Shown: positions 1-6,856 of the stretch, piece by piece
Layout: every line of letters starts with the position of its first letter
How positions within the stretch are numbered: the first letter of the stretch is position 1
Assembly: GCA_050698755.1 (NCBI GenBank)
Contig: JBOHCK010000222.1
Span: 1 to 10,330 of the forward strand
DNA: 10,330 bases
Direction of reading: 5' to 3'
From: Palsa-504 sp050698755
Lineage (GTDB): Bacteria > Actinomycetota > Actinomycetes > Streptosporangiales > Streptosporangiaceae
Position numbers and translations under genes: made by a program
The notes under the pieces: model-generated
Told to the model about the DNA's origin: nothing
Seen by the model: the letters and a program-made list of their open reading frames with translations, nothing else
The model's database searches: none

Positions 1-2
1 AT

Positions 3-116
3 ACCCGATTCCGCGGCCGGGACAAGGGACAGGACAGGCAAACAGCGGCCGCGGGCAACATCATGGCCCGCAAGACGGCCCAAGCCGGACTCATCGGCCG
101 ACGTGCCCCGAATTAA
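3..116 (+). CDS. possible 3' end of an unrecognised gene (truncated by window edge)
   Basis: This reading frame is open from the window edge and ends in TAA at 114-116. Its residues include MARKTAQAGLIGRRAPN at the C-terminus. I recognise no family. The only support is that the frame stays open for about 38 codons and that its stop shares a TTAA tetramer with the stop of the convergent gene on the minus strand, an arrangement often seen between convergent genes. The stretch is too short to judge codon use, and it could equally be non-coding. Confidence 0.22.
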   Translation, partial: TRFRGRDKGQDRQTAAAGNIMARKTAQAGLIGRRAPN

Positions 117-415
117 CCACCGGGATCCTGAAGGCGGCCAAGCTCCCGGCCGATCGCATCGACGCGCCGTTCGATGGCATCAGACGCGCCGCTCTGCGAC
201 TCCCTCAGCGCCCGGCGTAGCTCGCCCAGCTCGAGAGCCATCGCGGCGAGGTCCTGGATCGGCCCGTCATGCAGCAAGCTGGCCAGATGACTTCGCTCGC
301 GCGCACGAAGTCGGCGCACAATGTCGAGCAGCACGCGCGGCGCGGCGGTTCCGGTGTCGGCAGCGCCGCTAGCCGGGACCCCATGGGCGGAGCGCTGCCC
401 TTCTTTCTCACCCAT
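113..415 (-). CDS. stand-alone HisKA_3-type histidine phosphoacceptor (DHp) protein, 100 aa
   Basis: The protein carries a HisKA_3-type dimerisation/phosphoacceptor helix at about residues 38-72 (ARERSHLASLLHDGPIQDLA). The likely acceptor is His49 in the LHDG motif. A second helix follows at about 78-95, and the protein then ends. There is no ATP-binding (CA) domain, and no continuation in other frames downstream of the stop. I chose the ATG at 415 over an upstream one at 487 because GGAGGTGA lies 2-9 bases before it and the first 24 residues of the longer version look non-coding. In full-length kinases of this family the DHp domain pairs with NarL/DosR-type regulators, and such a regulator is encoded divergently next door. 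Inferred role: phosphotransfer or phosphatase partner of that regulator, or a dominant dimerisation partner for another HisKA_3 kinase. It could also be a remnant of a larger kinase. The domain call is fairly firm; the role is inference. Confidence 0.7.
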   Translation of the reverse strand: MGEKEGQRSAHGVPASGAADTGTAAPRVLLDIVRRLRARERSHLASLLHDGPIQDLAAMALELGELRRALRESQSGASDAIERRVDAIGRELGRLQDPGG

Positions 416-483
416 GGTCACCTCCACGGCAGCGACAGTCCAACCTGGTGCGGGACGCTGGCCGGCCTGGCCTTGATGACGAT

Positions 484-516
484 GCATAGTCTTAATACTA
501 CTTACAGTAACATCGG
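484..516. promoter_or_regulatory. AT-rich divergent promoter region
   Basis: The 185-bp gap between the divergent DHp gene and DosR-like regulator contains one sharply AT-rich island, and the rest is GC-rich. Inside it lies the near-palindrome TTACAGTAA (504-512), symmetrical about its central base. This is the natural place for back-to-back promoters and an operator. No hexamer pair is good enough to name a specific -35/-10. Confidence 0.35.
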
Positions 517-600
517 CCTAGCTGGCGGTCGACGTCCGGGCAGCAAACCGCGCCGCTCGCCGTAGCGCCTGCCGATACGGGGCGGAACGGAGACGGTCAG

Positions 601-1269
601 ATGAGCGAACCCATCCGGCAGCCGGGCAGAATCGGCGTATTCCTAGTTGATGACCACGAACTCTTCCGGCGCGGCGTACGCGCCTTGCTCGACAGCGAGC
701 CGGACATCGAGGTGATCGGCGAGGCCGAAACCGCGCTGGCGGCCCTGGCCCGGATGCGCGCGCAGCGGCCGGACGTTGCGCTGCTCGATGTGCGGCTGCC
801 GGACGGCGACGGAATCACGGTCTGCCGGGAAATCCGCTCCGCGCTGCCGCAGACCGCCTGCCTTATGCTCACCGCCTACGGCGATGACCAGGCGTTGCTC
901 GGCGCGATCATGGCGGGCGCGGTCGGCTACGTATCGAAGCGGACATGCGGCACCGACCTGGTGAGTGCCGTGCGCGCGGTGGCATCCGGCCAGTCAGTAC
1001 TCGACCCGTTCGCGTCACGCCTGGTAATGGCACGGCTGCGGGAGCGCGCAGCGAGTTCGGATCCGGTCGCGGCGCTATCCGATCAGGAGAAGCGGGTACT
1101 CGACCTGATCGGCGAGGGCCTGACCAACCGGCAGATCGCCGAGCGCATGTTCCTGGCGGAAAAGACGGTGAAGAACTACGTGTCCTCGCTGCTGACCAAA
1201 CTGGGGATGCAGCGCCGTGCGCAGGCGGCGGCTTTCGCCATCCGGCATGCCGACGACCTCGGCCGCTGA
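601..1269 (+). CDS. NarL/FixJ-family response regulator, DosR/DevR-like
   Basis: A two-domain DNA-binding response regulator of 222 residues. The receiver domain (about 11-125) has acidic pocket Asp17/Asp18, phosphoacceptor Asp63 in LLDVRLPDGDG, Thr91 and Lys113. The LuxR-type helix-turn-helix occupies about 157-215 (LSDQEKRVLDLIGEGLTNRQ onwards), with recognition segment FLAEKTVKNYVS. From memory this segment, and much of the rest, matches mycobacterial DosR/DevR closely, including the Lys and Asn residues that contact DNA there. In mycobacteria DosR drives the hypoxia/NO dormancy regulon; whether this protein does so is inference. The ATG start is preceded by GGAG with 8-base spacing and leaves an 11-residue extension before the receiver. 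The adjacent divergent gene encodes a HisKA_3 DHp protein but no full cognate kinase, so its phosphodonor is unclear. It is the only DNA-binding output of the signalling island. Confidence 0.9.
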   Translation: MSEPIRQPGRIGVFLVDDHELFRRGVRALLDSEPDIEVIGEAETALAALARMRAQRPDVALLDVRLPDGDGITVCREIRSALPQTACLMLTAYGDDQALLGAIMAGAVGYVSKRTCGTDLVSAVRAVASGQSVLDPFASRLVMARLRERAASSDPVAALSDQEKRVLDLIGEGLTNRQIAERMFLAEKTVKNYVSSLLTKLGMQRRAQAAAFAIRHADDLGR

Positions 1270-1395
1270 CCAGGTTCGGCAGCAGATCGGGCCGGCTCCG
1301 GGGGTCCGGGTGCCCTGGGACCGGGCTGGCTCTCCAGGGCGGCGATCAGTACGTCTCGGAACGTGGTCCAGTTTCCCGGGGAGGCACCCGTGGCT

Positions 1396-1457
1396 AAGAG
1401 ATTACTCTTCGTTATTCTAGGCATACTGATTGTGATATTCATGCCTAGGTGGAGGGG
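1396..1457 (+). promoter_or_regulatory. AT-rich leader with inverted repeat upstream of the kinase operon
   Basis: Upstream of the sensor-kinase start is an unusually AT-rich stretch (about 1398-1442) in otherwise GC-rich DNA. It contains a perfect 8-bp inverted repeat, CTAGGCAT (1417-1424) and ATGCCTAG (1441-1448), separated by 16 bases. The repeat ends just before the ribosome binding site GGAGGGG (1451-1457). It likely holds the operon promoter and an operator, or in RNA a hairpin beside the binding site. Which of these applies cannot be settled from sequence alone. Confidence 0.4.
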
Positions 1458-1462
1458 ACCCT

Positions 1463-3070
1463 ATGGCGGATGGCCCGGTTCACGCGCCCGCTTTCGGCGA
1501 CCTACGGAGGCGCTGGCGGCTGCGCGTGACGTCAGCGGTGGTCTTGTTGATCCTGGGCGGGGCGGTTGTCGCGTCTTGTGTGATCACGCTGAACGTGATC
1601 CGGCACCAGGAGCGGCTGATCCTGCAGGAGCGGACAGGTGAGGCGGCCGCCGTGCTGGGCAGCGCGTTCTCCAGCGTGCAGGACTCGCTCCAGCTGCTAG
1701 GGAGTATCGCCGGATCAGGCCCTGGTAACCGGCAGTTGTTCACCAGCGCGGCGCGGACTATCACCGGACCCGGCCAGGGCGTGCTGGTCACCGCCCGGCA
1801 GGGGGCCAGCATGCGGGTAATCGCGGCGGCGGGTGCCGCACCGGCTGTCGGCCAGGCGATCCCGGGCGCTCAGGCACAGCTGGGCCGGCGGGCGCTGTCA
1901 ACTGCGGGGATGGTGTCGGGCCTGGTGCAGCTGGATGCGCAGCGATGGCTGGTTTTGGCGTTGGGCGGCGGCGCGGGGCCTGGAACCGTGGTGTGGGAGG
2001 AAGCGCCGCTGTCAGAGGCGATCGCGACCGGGCCGTCTCCGGGGTCGCCATGGGGCAACCTGGAGATCGCGGTGTACCTGTCGGCTCGCCCTGATCCGTC
2101 CGCGCTGATCGTGGCAACCACGAAGCACCTGCCGCTGGCCGGGCTCCAGTACCCTTTCCGCGTCGGGCATGACACGTGGCTGCTGGTCACCACCAGCACT
2201 TTCCCGCTGGTGGGGTCGCTGGTCAAGGACACGCCGTGGATCATCCTGGTCATGGGCGGGCTGGCCGTGGCGCTGACCGTGACTGTAGTGGAGGTCCAAG
2301 GCCGCAGGCGCGCTTATGCGGCGGCGCAGGTGCACGAGAAGACGGCCTCCCTGAAGACCGCCCTAGCCGAACTACAGGCCGCGCAGGCCCAGTTGGTGCG
2401 CCAGGAGAAGCTGGCGGCAGTAGGGCAGCTGGCCTCCACCGTGGGCCACGAGCTGCGCAACCCGCTCGCTGTCATCATGAACGCCTTGTATTTGCTGGAG
2501 GTCGCGGCTGGAGAGAACGACATGATGCGCCGCCACGTGGCCACCGCCAAGCGGGAGACCTCCGCGGCTACCCTCATCGTCTCTGACCTGCTGGATTACT
2601 CGGCGGGCCGGGAGCCCATGCTGACCTCCGTGCAGGTTGCTGACCTGGTTTCCGAGGCCCTGTCCGTGGTGCCGCCCCCAGCCGGGGTGCAGGTGGCCGG
2701 GCACAGCGACCCGGAACTGTTCGTCACCGCCGACCGGGATCAGCTCCGCCAGGCGTTGCTCAACCTGATCACCAATGGCTACGAAGCCATGCCCGACGGC
2801 GGCGCCCTGACCGTGTCGGCCGCCTCGGCGGGGGGTTCGGCGCAAATCACCGTGACCGACACCGGCCTCGGCATGAGCGACGAAACCTGCCAGAACATCT
2901 TCACCCCGTTCTTCACCGGCAAGGCGCGCGGGATCGGGCTTGGCCTGGCTGTGACCAAGCGGGTGGTCGAGGCTCACGGCGGCACGATCACCGTGGAGAG
3001 CACCCCGTCGGCGGGCAGCTCGTTCACGATCACCGTCCCGGCCGCCGCGATGGTGAGCGTGCCGCAATGA
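1463..3070 (+). CDS. membrane sensor histidine kinase (NtrB-like DHp-CA core)
   Basis: A 535-residue sensor kinase. Transmembrane segment 1 lies at about 23-45 and segment 2 at about 258-276. Between them is an extracytoplasmic sensory region of about 210 residues that I cannot assign to a named domain. A coiled-coil linker (about 283-318) leads to the DHp domain with His329 in GHELRNPLA. The ATP-binding domain follows: N-box Asn434/Asn438 (LLNLITNGYEAMP), G1 box DTGLGMS (Asp466), F-box FTPFF and G2 GIGLGLA, ending near 528. All catalytic motifs are present. The ATG start has GGAGGGG with 5-base spacing. It is the first gene of a three-gene operon and overlaps the next gene by ATGA, so translational coupling to the REC-only regulator is likely, and that regulator is its best candidate phosphoacceptor. 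The signal sensed is unknown. Confidence 0.9.
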   Translation: MADGPVHAPAFGDLRRRWRLRVTSAVVLLILGGAVVASCVITLNVIRHQERLILQERTGEAAAVLGSAFSSVQDSLQLLGSIAGSGPGNRQLFTSAARTITGPGQGVLVTARQGASMRVIAAAGAAPAVGQAIPGAQAQLGRRALSTAGMVSGLVQLDAQRWLVLALGGGAGPGTVVWEEAPLSEAIATGPSPGSPWGNLEIAVYLSARPDPSALIVATTKHLPLAGLQYPFRVGHDTWLLVTTSTFPLVGSLVKDTPWIILVMGGLAVALTVTVVEVQGRRRAYAAAQVHEKTASLKTALAELQAAQAQLVRQEKLAAVGQLASTVGHELRNPLAVIMNALYLLEVAAGENDMMRRHVATAKRETSAATLIVSDLLDYSAGREPMLTSVQVADLVSEALSVVPPPAGVQVAGHSDPELFVTADRDQLRQALLNLITNGYEAMPDGGALTVSAASAGGSAQITVTDTGLGMSDETCQNIFTPFFTGKARGIGLGLAVTKRVVEAHGGTITVESTPSAGSSFTITVPAAAMVSVPQ

Positions 3071-3432
3071 GCCCGGTCGCCGTGCTTGTCGTGGATGATG
3101 AGCCCGGGATGCGCGAAACCCTGGCCGCCATCCTGGAGTACCACGGGTACCGCGTCGCCCTGGCCGCCGATGGTGAGACGGCGTTCACCGCCGTCCAGTC
3201 CGAGTCCTTCGACGTGGTGGTGATGGATGTGAAGATGCCCGGGCGCGATGGGGTGTCGGTGCTGCAGGACATGGGTGACCCGCCGCCGCAGGTCATCTTG
3301 ATGACCGCCTACGCCCTGGAAGATCGGTTGCGCGCCGCGGTCGATGCCAAGGCCTTCGCCATCGTGCACAAGCCGTTTGAGACGGGCCGGCTGCTCAGCC
3401 TGGTCTGCGATGCATCCCAGGCGAGCAGATGA
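3067..3432 (+). CDS. single-domain (REC-only) response regulator
   Basis: A 121-residue receiver domain with no output domain. Visible residues are the acidic pair Asp10/Asp11 (VVDDEPGMR), phosphoacceptor Asp54 (VVMDVKMPG), Thr80 (ILMTAYA) and Lys102 (HKPF), so it should be phosphorylatable. Both ends overlap neighbouring genes by ATGA, implying coupled translation between the membrane kinase and the hybrid kinase. Such proteins act as phosphate shuttles in relays or by binding a partner. Here it could take phosphate from the membrane kinase, but no Hpt protein is visible to pass it on. The assignment is firm; the role is inferred. Confidence 0.9.
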   Translation: MSPVAVLVVDDEPGMRETLAAILEYHGYRVALAADGETAFTAVQSESFDVVVMDVKMPGRDGVSVLQDMGDPPPQVILMTAYALEDRLRAAVDAKAFAIVHKPFETGRLLSLVCDASQASR

Positions 3433-5192
3433 CTGGCGCCACTGCGGATGCAGTCCCGGCGGTCGGGCCGCCGGTGGTCTACGTCGTAGACGACGACCCG
3501 GGGATGCGGCAGACCGTCATCGACATCCTGGCCCTGGCCGGGATCGTCGCTGAGGGCTTCGGATCGGGGCGGGCCGCCGAGGCCTGCTGCGGTGATGGCC
3601 GCCCGGACCTGGCCGTGGTCGATCAGCGGCTCCCCGACACCACGGGGATCGCGTTGTCGGCCAGCCTGAAATCCGCCGACCCGGATCTGGGGGTGATCCT
3701 GCTCACTGGGTACGCCTCCACCGACAACGCGATCGCCGCTGTCGGCGTGGCCGACGACTACCTGACCAAGCCGGTTCCGCCCGATGAGTTCGTGCGCAGC
3801 GTGAAAGCCGGCCTGGACCGCACCCGGCTCCGCCGCGAAAACCGTCAGCTGGTGACTCGCCTGCAACAGCTGAACGCCTCGCTGGAGGCGACGGTGGCTG
3901 AGCGGACCCGCGAGCTGGAAGCCGCCCACGAGCAAGCGCTGAAAGACCAGGCCATCCAGCATCGGCTGCAGGCCCAGGCCGCACGGCAACGGCTGGAAAA
4001 CCGCCTGCACCAGTCTGAGCGGCTCGAGAGCCTGGGCCAGCTGGCCGGTGGAGTCGCACACGACTTCAACAACCTGCTCGCGGTGATCCTTAACTGCGCC
4101 GCTTTCGTGGCCAAGGCGACGGCCGGCAACGAGTCGGCGCGGGCCGACGTAGAGCAAATCCGCGCGGCCGCCGAGCGGGCCGCAGCTCTCACCCGGCAGC
4201 TGCTGATCTTCGGGCGTCGCGAGCAACCCAGGCCCGAAGCCCTAGATCTCAGCCTCATCACCGCCGACCTGCAGGGCCTGCTGGCCCGCAGCATCGGCGA
4301 GAACATCGAGCTGATCGTACACCCGGGGGCCTGCCTGCCAGCCGTCCACGCAGACCGCGGCCAGATCGAACAAGTCCTGGTCAACCTGGTGGTCAACGCC
4401 CGCGACGCCATGCCGGACGGGGGAGGGCTCACCATAGAGACCACCCTCGCCCAACTCGGCGACGACGAAGCGCTGCTGCACCCGAAGGTGGGGCCCGGCC
4501 GTTTCGTCGTCTTGTCGGTCAGCGATACCGGTGTGGGCATGAGCCCGGACGTGGTCCGGCGGATCTTCGAGCCCTTCTTCACCACCAAGCCGACCGGGCA
4601 AGGAACCGGGCTGGGGCTGGCCACCGTGCACGGCATCGTGACCGCGGCCGGGGGCAACCTCAGCGTCGACTCACAGCTGGGCGTTGGAACCAGCATCCGC
4701 GCCTTCTTCCCCATCGCCGAGGGGAAGGCCGCGCAGCCCGCGGCAGCCGCGGCGAGCGCTCCCGCTCGGGGGAACGGCGAAACCATTCTCATCGTCGAGG
4801 ACGAGTCAGCCGTCCTGGAAGTCACCGCCCGCATCCTGCGCCGCAGCGGATACCAAGTCCACGCGGCCAGCACAGGCGCTCAAGCCCTCGCGCTAGCGTC
4901 CAAACATGAATTCGACCTCCTACTGACCGACCAGGTCATGCCGGAAATGTCAGGCTCGGAGGTGGCCCAGCGCATCCGCCAGATACGCCCCGAAGCGGGC
5001 GTGCTTTTCATGTCCGGCTACAGCCCGAACGTTCCCGGGCCCCGCAACACCCCGGCCGAAGGCGCCATGCTCCTCCGCAAGCCCTTCACCGAACAAACCC
5101 TGCTGGAGAGCATCCGCGCCGTCCTCACCGCGCCAGGCCCCGTGGGCCCACCAGCCGCAACGCCCGCGGAACCCCTCCGCGGTCAAGGGTAG
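3429..5192 (+). CDS. cytoplasmic hybrid histidine kinase, REC-coiled coil-DHp-CA-REC
   Basis: A 587-residue soluble hybrid kinase without membrane segments. The first receiver (about 15-130) has Asp21/Asp22/Asp23, phosphoacceptor Asp65 (VVDQRLPD), Thr93 and Lys114. A long charged coiled coil (about 130-200) connects to the DHp domain with His211 in GGVAHDFNNLL. The CA domain carries Asn319/Asn323 (VNLVVNARDAM), Asp366 in DTGVGM, EPFFTTK, and GTGLGLA. An Ala/Pro linker (about 433-448) leads to a second receiver (about 451-568) with Glu457/Asp458, phosphoacceptor Asp501 (LLTDQVMP), Ser529 and Lys551. The start overlaps the upstream stop by ATGA. The N-terminal receiver probably gates kinase activity, with the C-terminal one as phosphate acceptor or sink. 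No Hpt or output domain is present. Its CA-REC half is clearly paralogous to the convergent gene, a useful reference for that gene's deletion. Confidence 0.9.
   Translation: MTGATADAVPAVGPPVVYVVDDDPGMRQTVIDILALAGIVAEGFGSGRAAEACCGDGRPDLAVVDQRLPDTTGIALSASLKSADPDLGVILLTGYASTDNAIAAVGVADDYLTKPVPPDEFVRSVKAGLDRTRLRRENRQLVTRLQQLNASLEATVAERTRELEAAHEQALKDQAIQHRLQAQAARQRLENRLHQSERLESLGQLAGGVAHDFNNLLAVILNCAAFVAKATAGNESARADVEQIRAAAERAAALTRQLLIFGRREQPRPEALDLSLITADLQGLLARSIGENIELIVHPGACLPAVHADRGQIEQVLVNLVVNARDAMPDGGGLTIETTLAQLGDDEALLHPKVGPGRFVVLSVSDTGVGMSPDVVRRIFEPFFTTKPTGQGTGLGLATVHGIVTAAGGNLSVDSQLGVGTSIRAFFPIAEGKAAQPAAAAASAPARGNGETILIVEDESAVLEVTARILRRSGYQVHAASTGAQALALASKHEFDLLLTDQVMPEMSGSEVAQRIRQIRPEAGVLFMSGYSPNVPGPRNTPAEGAMLLRKPFTEQTLLESIRAVLTAPGPVGPPAATPAEPLRGQG
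5164..5182. terminator. weak hairpin at the convergent gene junction
   Basis: CCGCGG (5164-5169) repeats at 5177-5182 and can pair with itself around a 7-base loop, inside the last codons of the hybrid kinase gene and 17 bases from the convergent stop. There is no T-run. It may help terminate one or both converging transcripts, but a 6-bp GC palindrome is common in such DNA, so support is weak. Confidence 0.2.
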
Positions 5193-5199
5193 CCGCAGG

Positions 5200-6750
5200 C
5201 TATTTCCGCAGGTTGGATGATTCCGCGTCGTGCGGCCCCCGCGCACGGACGGAGTTGTCCTGTGGTGCGCTCAGGACCTCGTGCAGCTTGGCGAGCAAGG
5301 TCGCTTCCGAGAATGGTTTCTCGATCAGTTGGTTGCCTGGTTCGAGCACGCCCTGGGCGCTGAGCAGGCCCTGGGTGTAGCCGGACATGAACACCACCCG
5401 CGTGCCGGGGTGGAGGGCGAGGATCTTGGCGGCCAGCTCTTTCCCTTGCATCTGCGGCATGACGATGTCGGTGAGCAGCACGTCGATGTGATCGAGCCGG
5501 TGGGTGAGGGCGACCAGCGCCTGCGGACCGCTTGCGACGGCCGTCACCTGGTAGCCGTTGTCAGCCAGGATGCGGCGGGTCACCTCGCGCAGCGCGGGCT
5601 CGTCCTCGACGACAAGCACGATCTCGCCGCTACCGGCCTGAGGCGCGGCCTGCGCCGGGGCGGTGGCAGTGTTGGCGGCAGTCACGGGCAGGTAGGCCGT
5701 CAGGGTGGTGCCCATGCCGGGTTCGGAGTAGATCCGCACGTTCCCGCCGGCCTGGGTGATGACACCGTAGACCGTGGCCAGCCCCAGGCCCGTTCCCTCG
5801 CCCTCGGGTTTGGTGGAGAAGAACGGCTCGAAGACGCGGTCCAGGAAGTGCCTGGGGATGCCGCAGCCGGTATCGCTCACCTTGAGCATCACATAAGGCC
5901 CGTGGGGGAGACCGATCAGGGTGGCGGCGGGCTCTCCGATCTGGGCGCTGGTGGTCTGAATGGTCAGTTTCCCGCCACCCGACATCGCGTCGCGGGCGTT
6001 GACGGCCAGGTTGACCACGACCTGCTCGATCCGGCCGGGGTCGGCGAGCACCAGCGGCAGATCGCTGGCCAGGTCGGTGATCAGCTCGACGTGCTCGCCT
6101 AGGGCGCGGAGCAGGAGCGGTTCCACGCTGGCGACGATGTCGCTGAGATTCAGCGCGCGCGGCTGGATGACTTCCTCGCGGGCGAAGGCTGGCGGCTGGT
6201 GGGTCAGGCCCGCGGCCCGCTCGGTACCCGGCTGGACCTGCCCCTGGTCAGGGTAGCCGTTGAGCCGCTCGGCGCCGGGATGCCCATTTGAGACCAGCTG
6301 ATCGCGGGTCTTGCCCATCACCGTGTCGCGCGAGGACTGGATGATCGAGGCCAGCCGAGACGCGGTCTCGGCCGCCAGCCGCCGCTCGGTCACATCCCGG
6401 ACCGCCGCGGCCACCACGATCCCATCGCCGGTGTCGACCGCCGACAGCGAGATCTCCGCCGGGAACGTGCTGCCATCCCGGCGCCGCGCGGCAAGCTCCA
6501 TCCCCGCACCCATCAGCCGCGGCCACGGATCGGCTGTGTACCCGGCTCGGTGCAGTTGATGCATCTTGCGAGCTTGGTCCGGGACCAGGATCTCGACCGG
6601 CTGGCCGATCAGCTCGTCCCTGGCGTAGCCGAACAGCCCCTCGGCCTGGGCGTTGATCACCACGATCCGCCCGTCCGCGTCGACGCATATCATCGCGTCC
6701 GGCACCGCCTCCAGCAGTCCGATGAACCGGCGATCGGCGAGCTGTCCCAC
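5200..6750 (-). CDS. PAS-CA-REC hybrid kinase homologue lacking the phosphoacceptor histidine (internal in-frame deletion)
   Basis: A 516-residue protein. PAS domain 1 spans about 8-122 (VPDAMICVDADGRIVVINAQ, GYARDELIG, ending RDVTERR). A second PAS domain starts at about 131 (SRLASIIQSSRDTVMGK, PGAERLNGY) but stops at about 167. The sequence then joins at about 177 directly to the last DHp helix (ERAAGLTHQPPAFARE). The paralog at 3429-5192 has about 50 residues between its H-box (AHDFNN) and ERAA; these, and most of PAS 2, are absent. The CA domain remains intact-looking (Asn247/Asn251, Asp293 in DTGCGI, EPFFSTK, GTGLGLA). So does the receiver (Glu382/Asp383, Asp428 in LLTDIVMP, Ser456, Lys478). 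GTG start at 6750 with AGGGGG 8 bases upstream. It cannot autophosphorylate in the usual way; it may be decaying, or act as a pseudokinase or phosphate sink. It converges on the operon with a 7-bp gap. Confidence 0.85.
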   Translation of the reverse strand: MGQLADRRFIGLLEAVPDAMICVDADGRIVVINAQAEGLFGYARDELIGQPVEILVPDQARKMHQLHRAGYTADPWPRLMGAGMELAARRRDGSTFPAEISLSAVDTGDGIVVAAAVRDVTERRLAAETASRLASIIQSSRDTVMGKTRDQLVSNGHPGAERLNGYPDQGQVQPGTERAAGLTHQPPAFAREEVIQPRALNLSDIVASVEPLLLRALGEHVELITDLASDLPLVLADPGRIEQVVVNLAVNARDAMSGGGKLTIQTTSAQIGEPAATLIGLPHGPYVMLKVSDTGCGIPRHFLDRVFEPFFSTKPEGEGTGLGLATVYGVITQAGGNVRIYSEPGMGTTLTAYLPVTAANTATAPAQAAPQAGSGEIVLVVEDEPALREVTRRILADNGYQVTAVASGPQALVALTHRLDHIDVLLTDIVMPQMQGKELAAKILALHPGTRVVFMSGYTQGLLSAQGVLEPGNQLIEKPFSEATLLAKLHEVLSAPQDNSVRARGPHDAESSNLRK

Positions 6751-6774
6751 GACGGCAACCCCCTAGCGTAGCCA

Positions 6775-6806
6775 AGCAAATACTTTAAGTTATCATTCTT
6801 ATCAGG
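6775..6806. promoter_or_regulatory. AT-rich divergent promoter region
   Basis: A short AT-rich island lies between the GTG start of the PAS gene (minus) and the plus-strand gene. It contains the near-palindrome ACTTTAAGT (6782-6790) and two direct TTATC pentamers (6790-6794 and 6799-6803). On the minus strand TGATAAC could serve as an extended -10. The contrast with surrounding GC-rich DNA supports a promoter, but no full -35/-10 pair stands out. Confidence 0.35.
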
Positions 6807-6856
6807 AGAGCTTCAACTGCGCGGCCGGTGACCCTGACCTTGAGTGCGAGTGCGGT

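Noticed and set aside
113..415. DHp-only protein and histidine-less CA-REC protein as two halves of one split kinase
   Set aside because: The DHp belongs to the HisKA_3 type and the CA-REC protein comes from a HisKA-type (AHDFNN) paralog family, so they are not natural halves of one enzyme.
1303..1322. Terminator after the DosR-like gene (GGTCC / GGACC)
   Set aside because: Only 5 perfect pairs around a 10-base loop and no T-run; ordinary for this base composition.
3309..4873. Long minus-strand open frames opposite the hybrid kinase
   Set aside because: They are shadows of a gene with complete, ordered kinase motifs on the plus strand.
5230..6102. 290-codon plus-strand open frame opposite the PAS-CA-REC gene
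   Set aside because: The minus strand carries intact CA and receiver motifs across the same span, so this is an antisense shadow.
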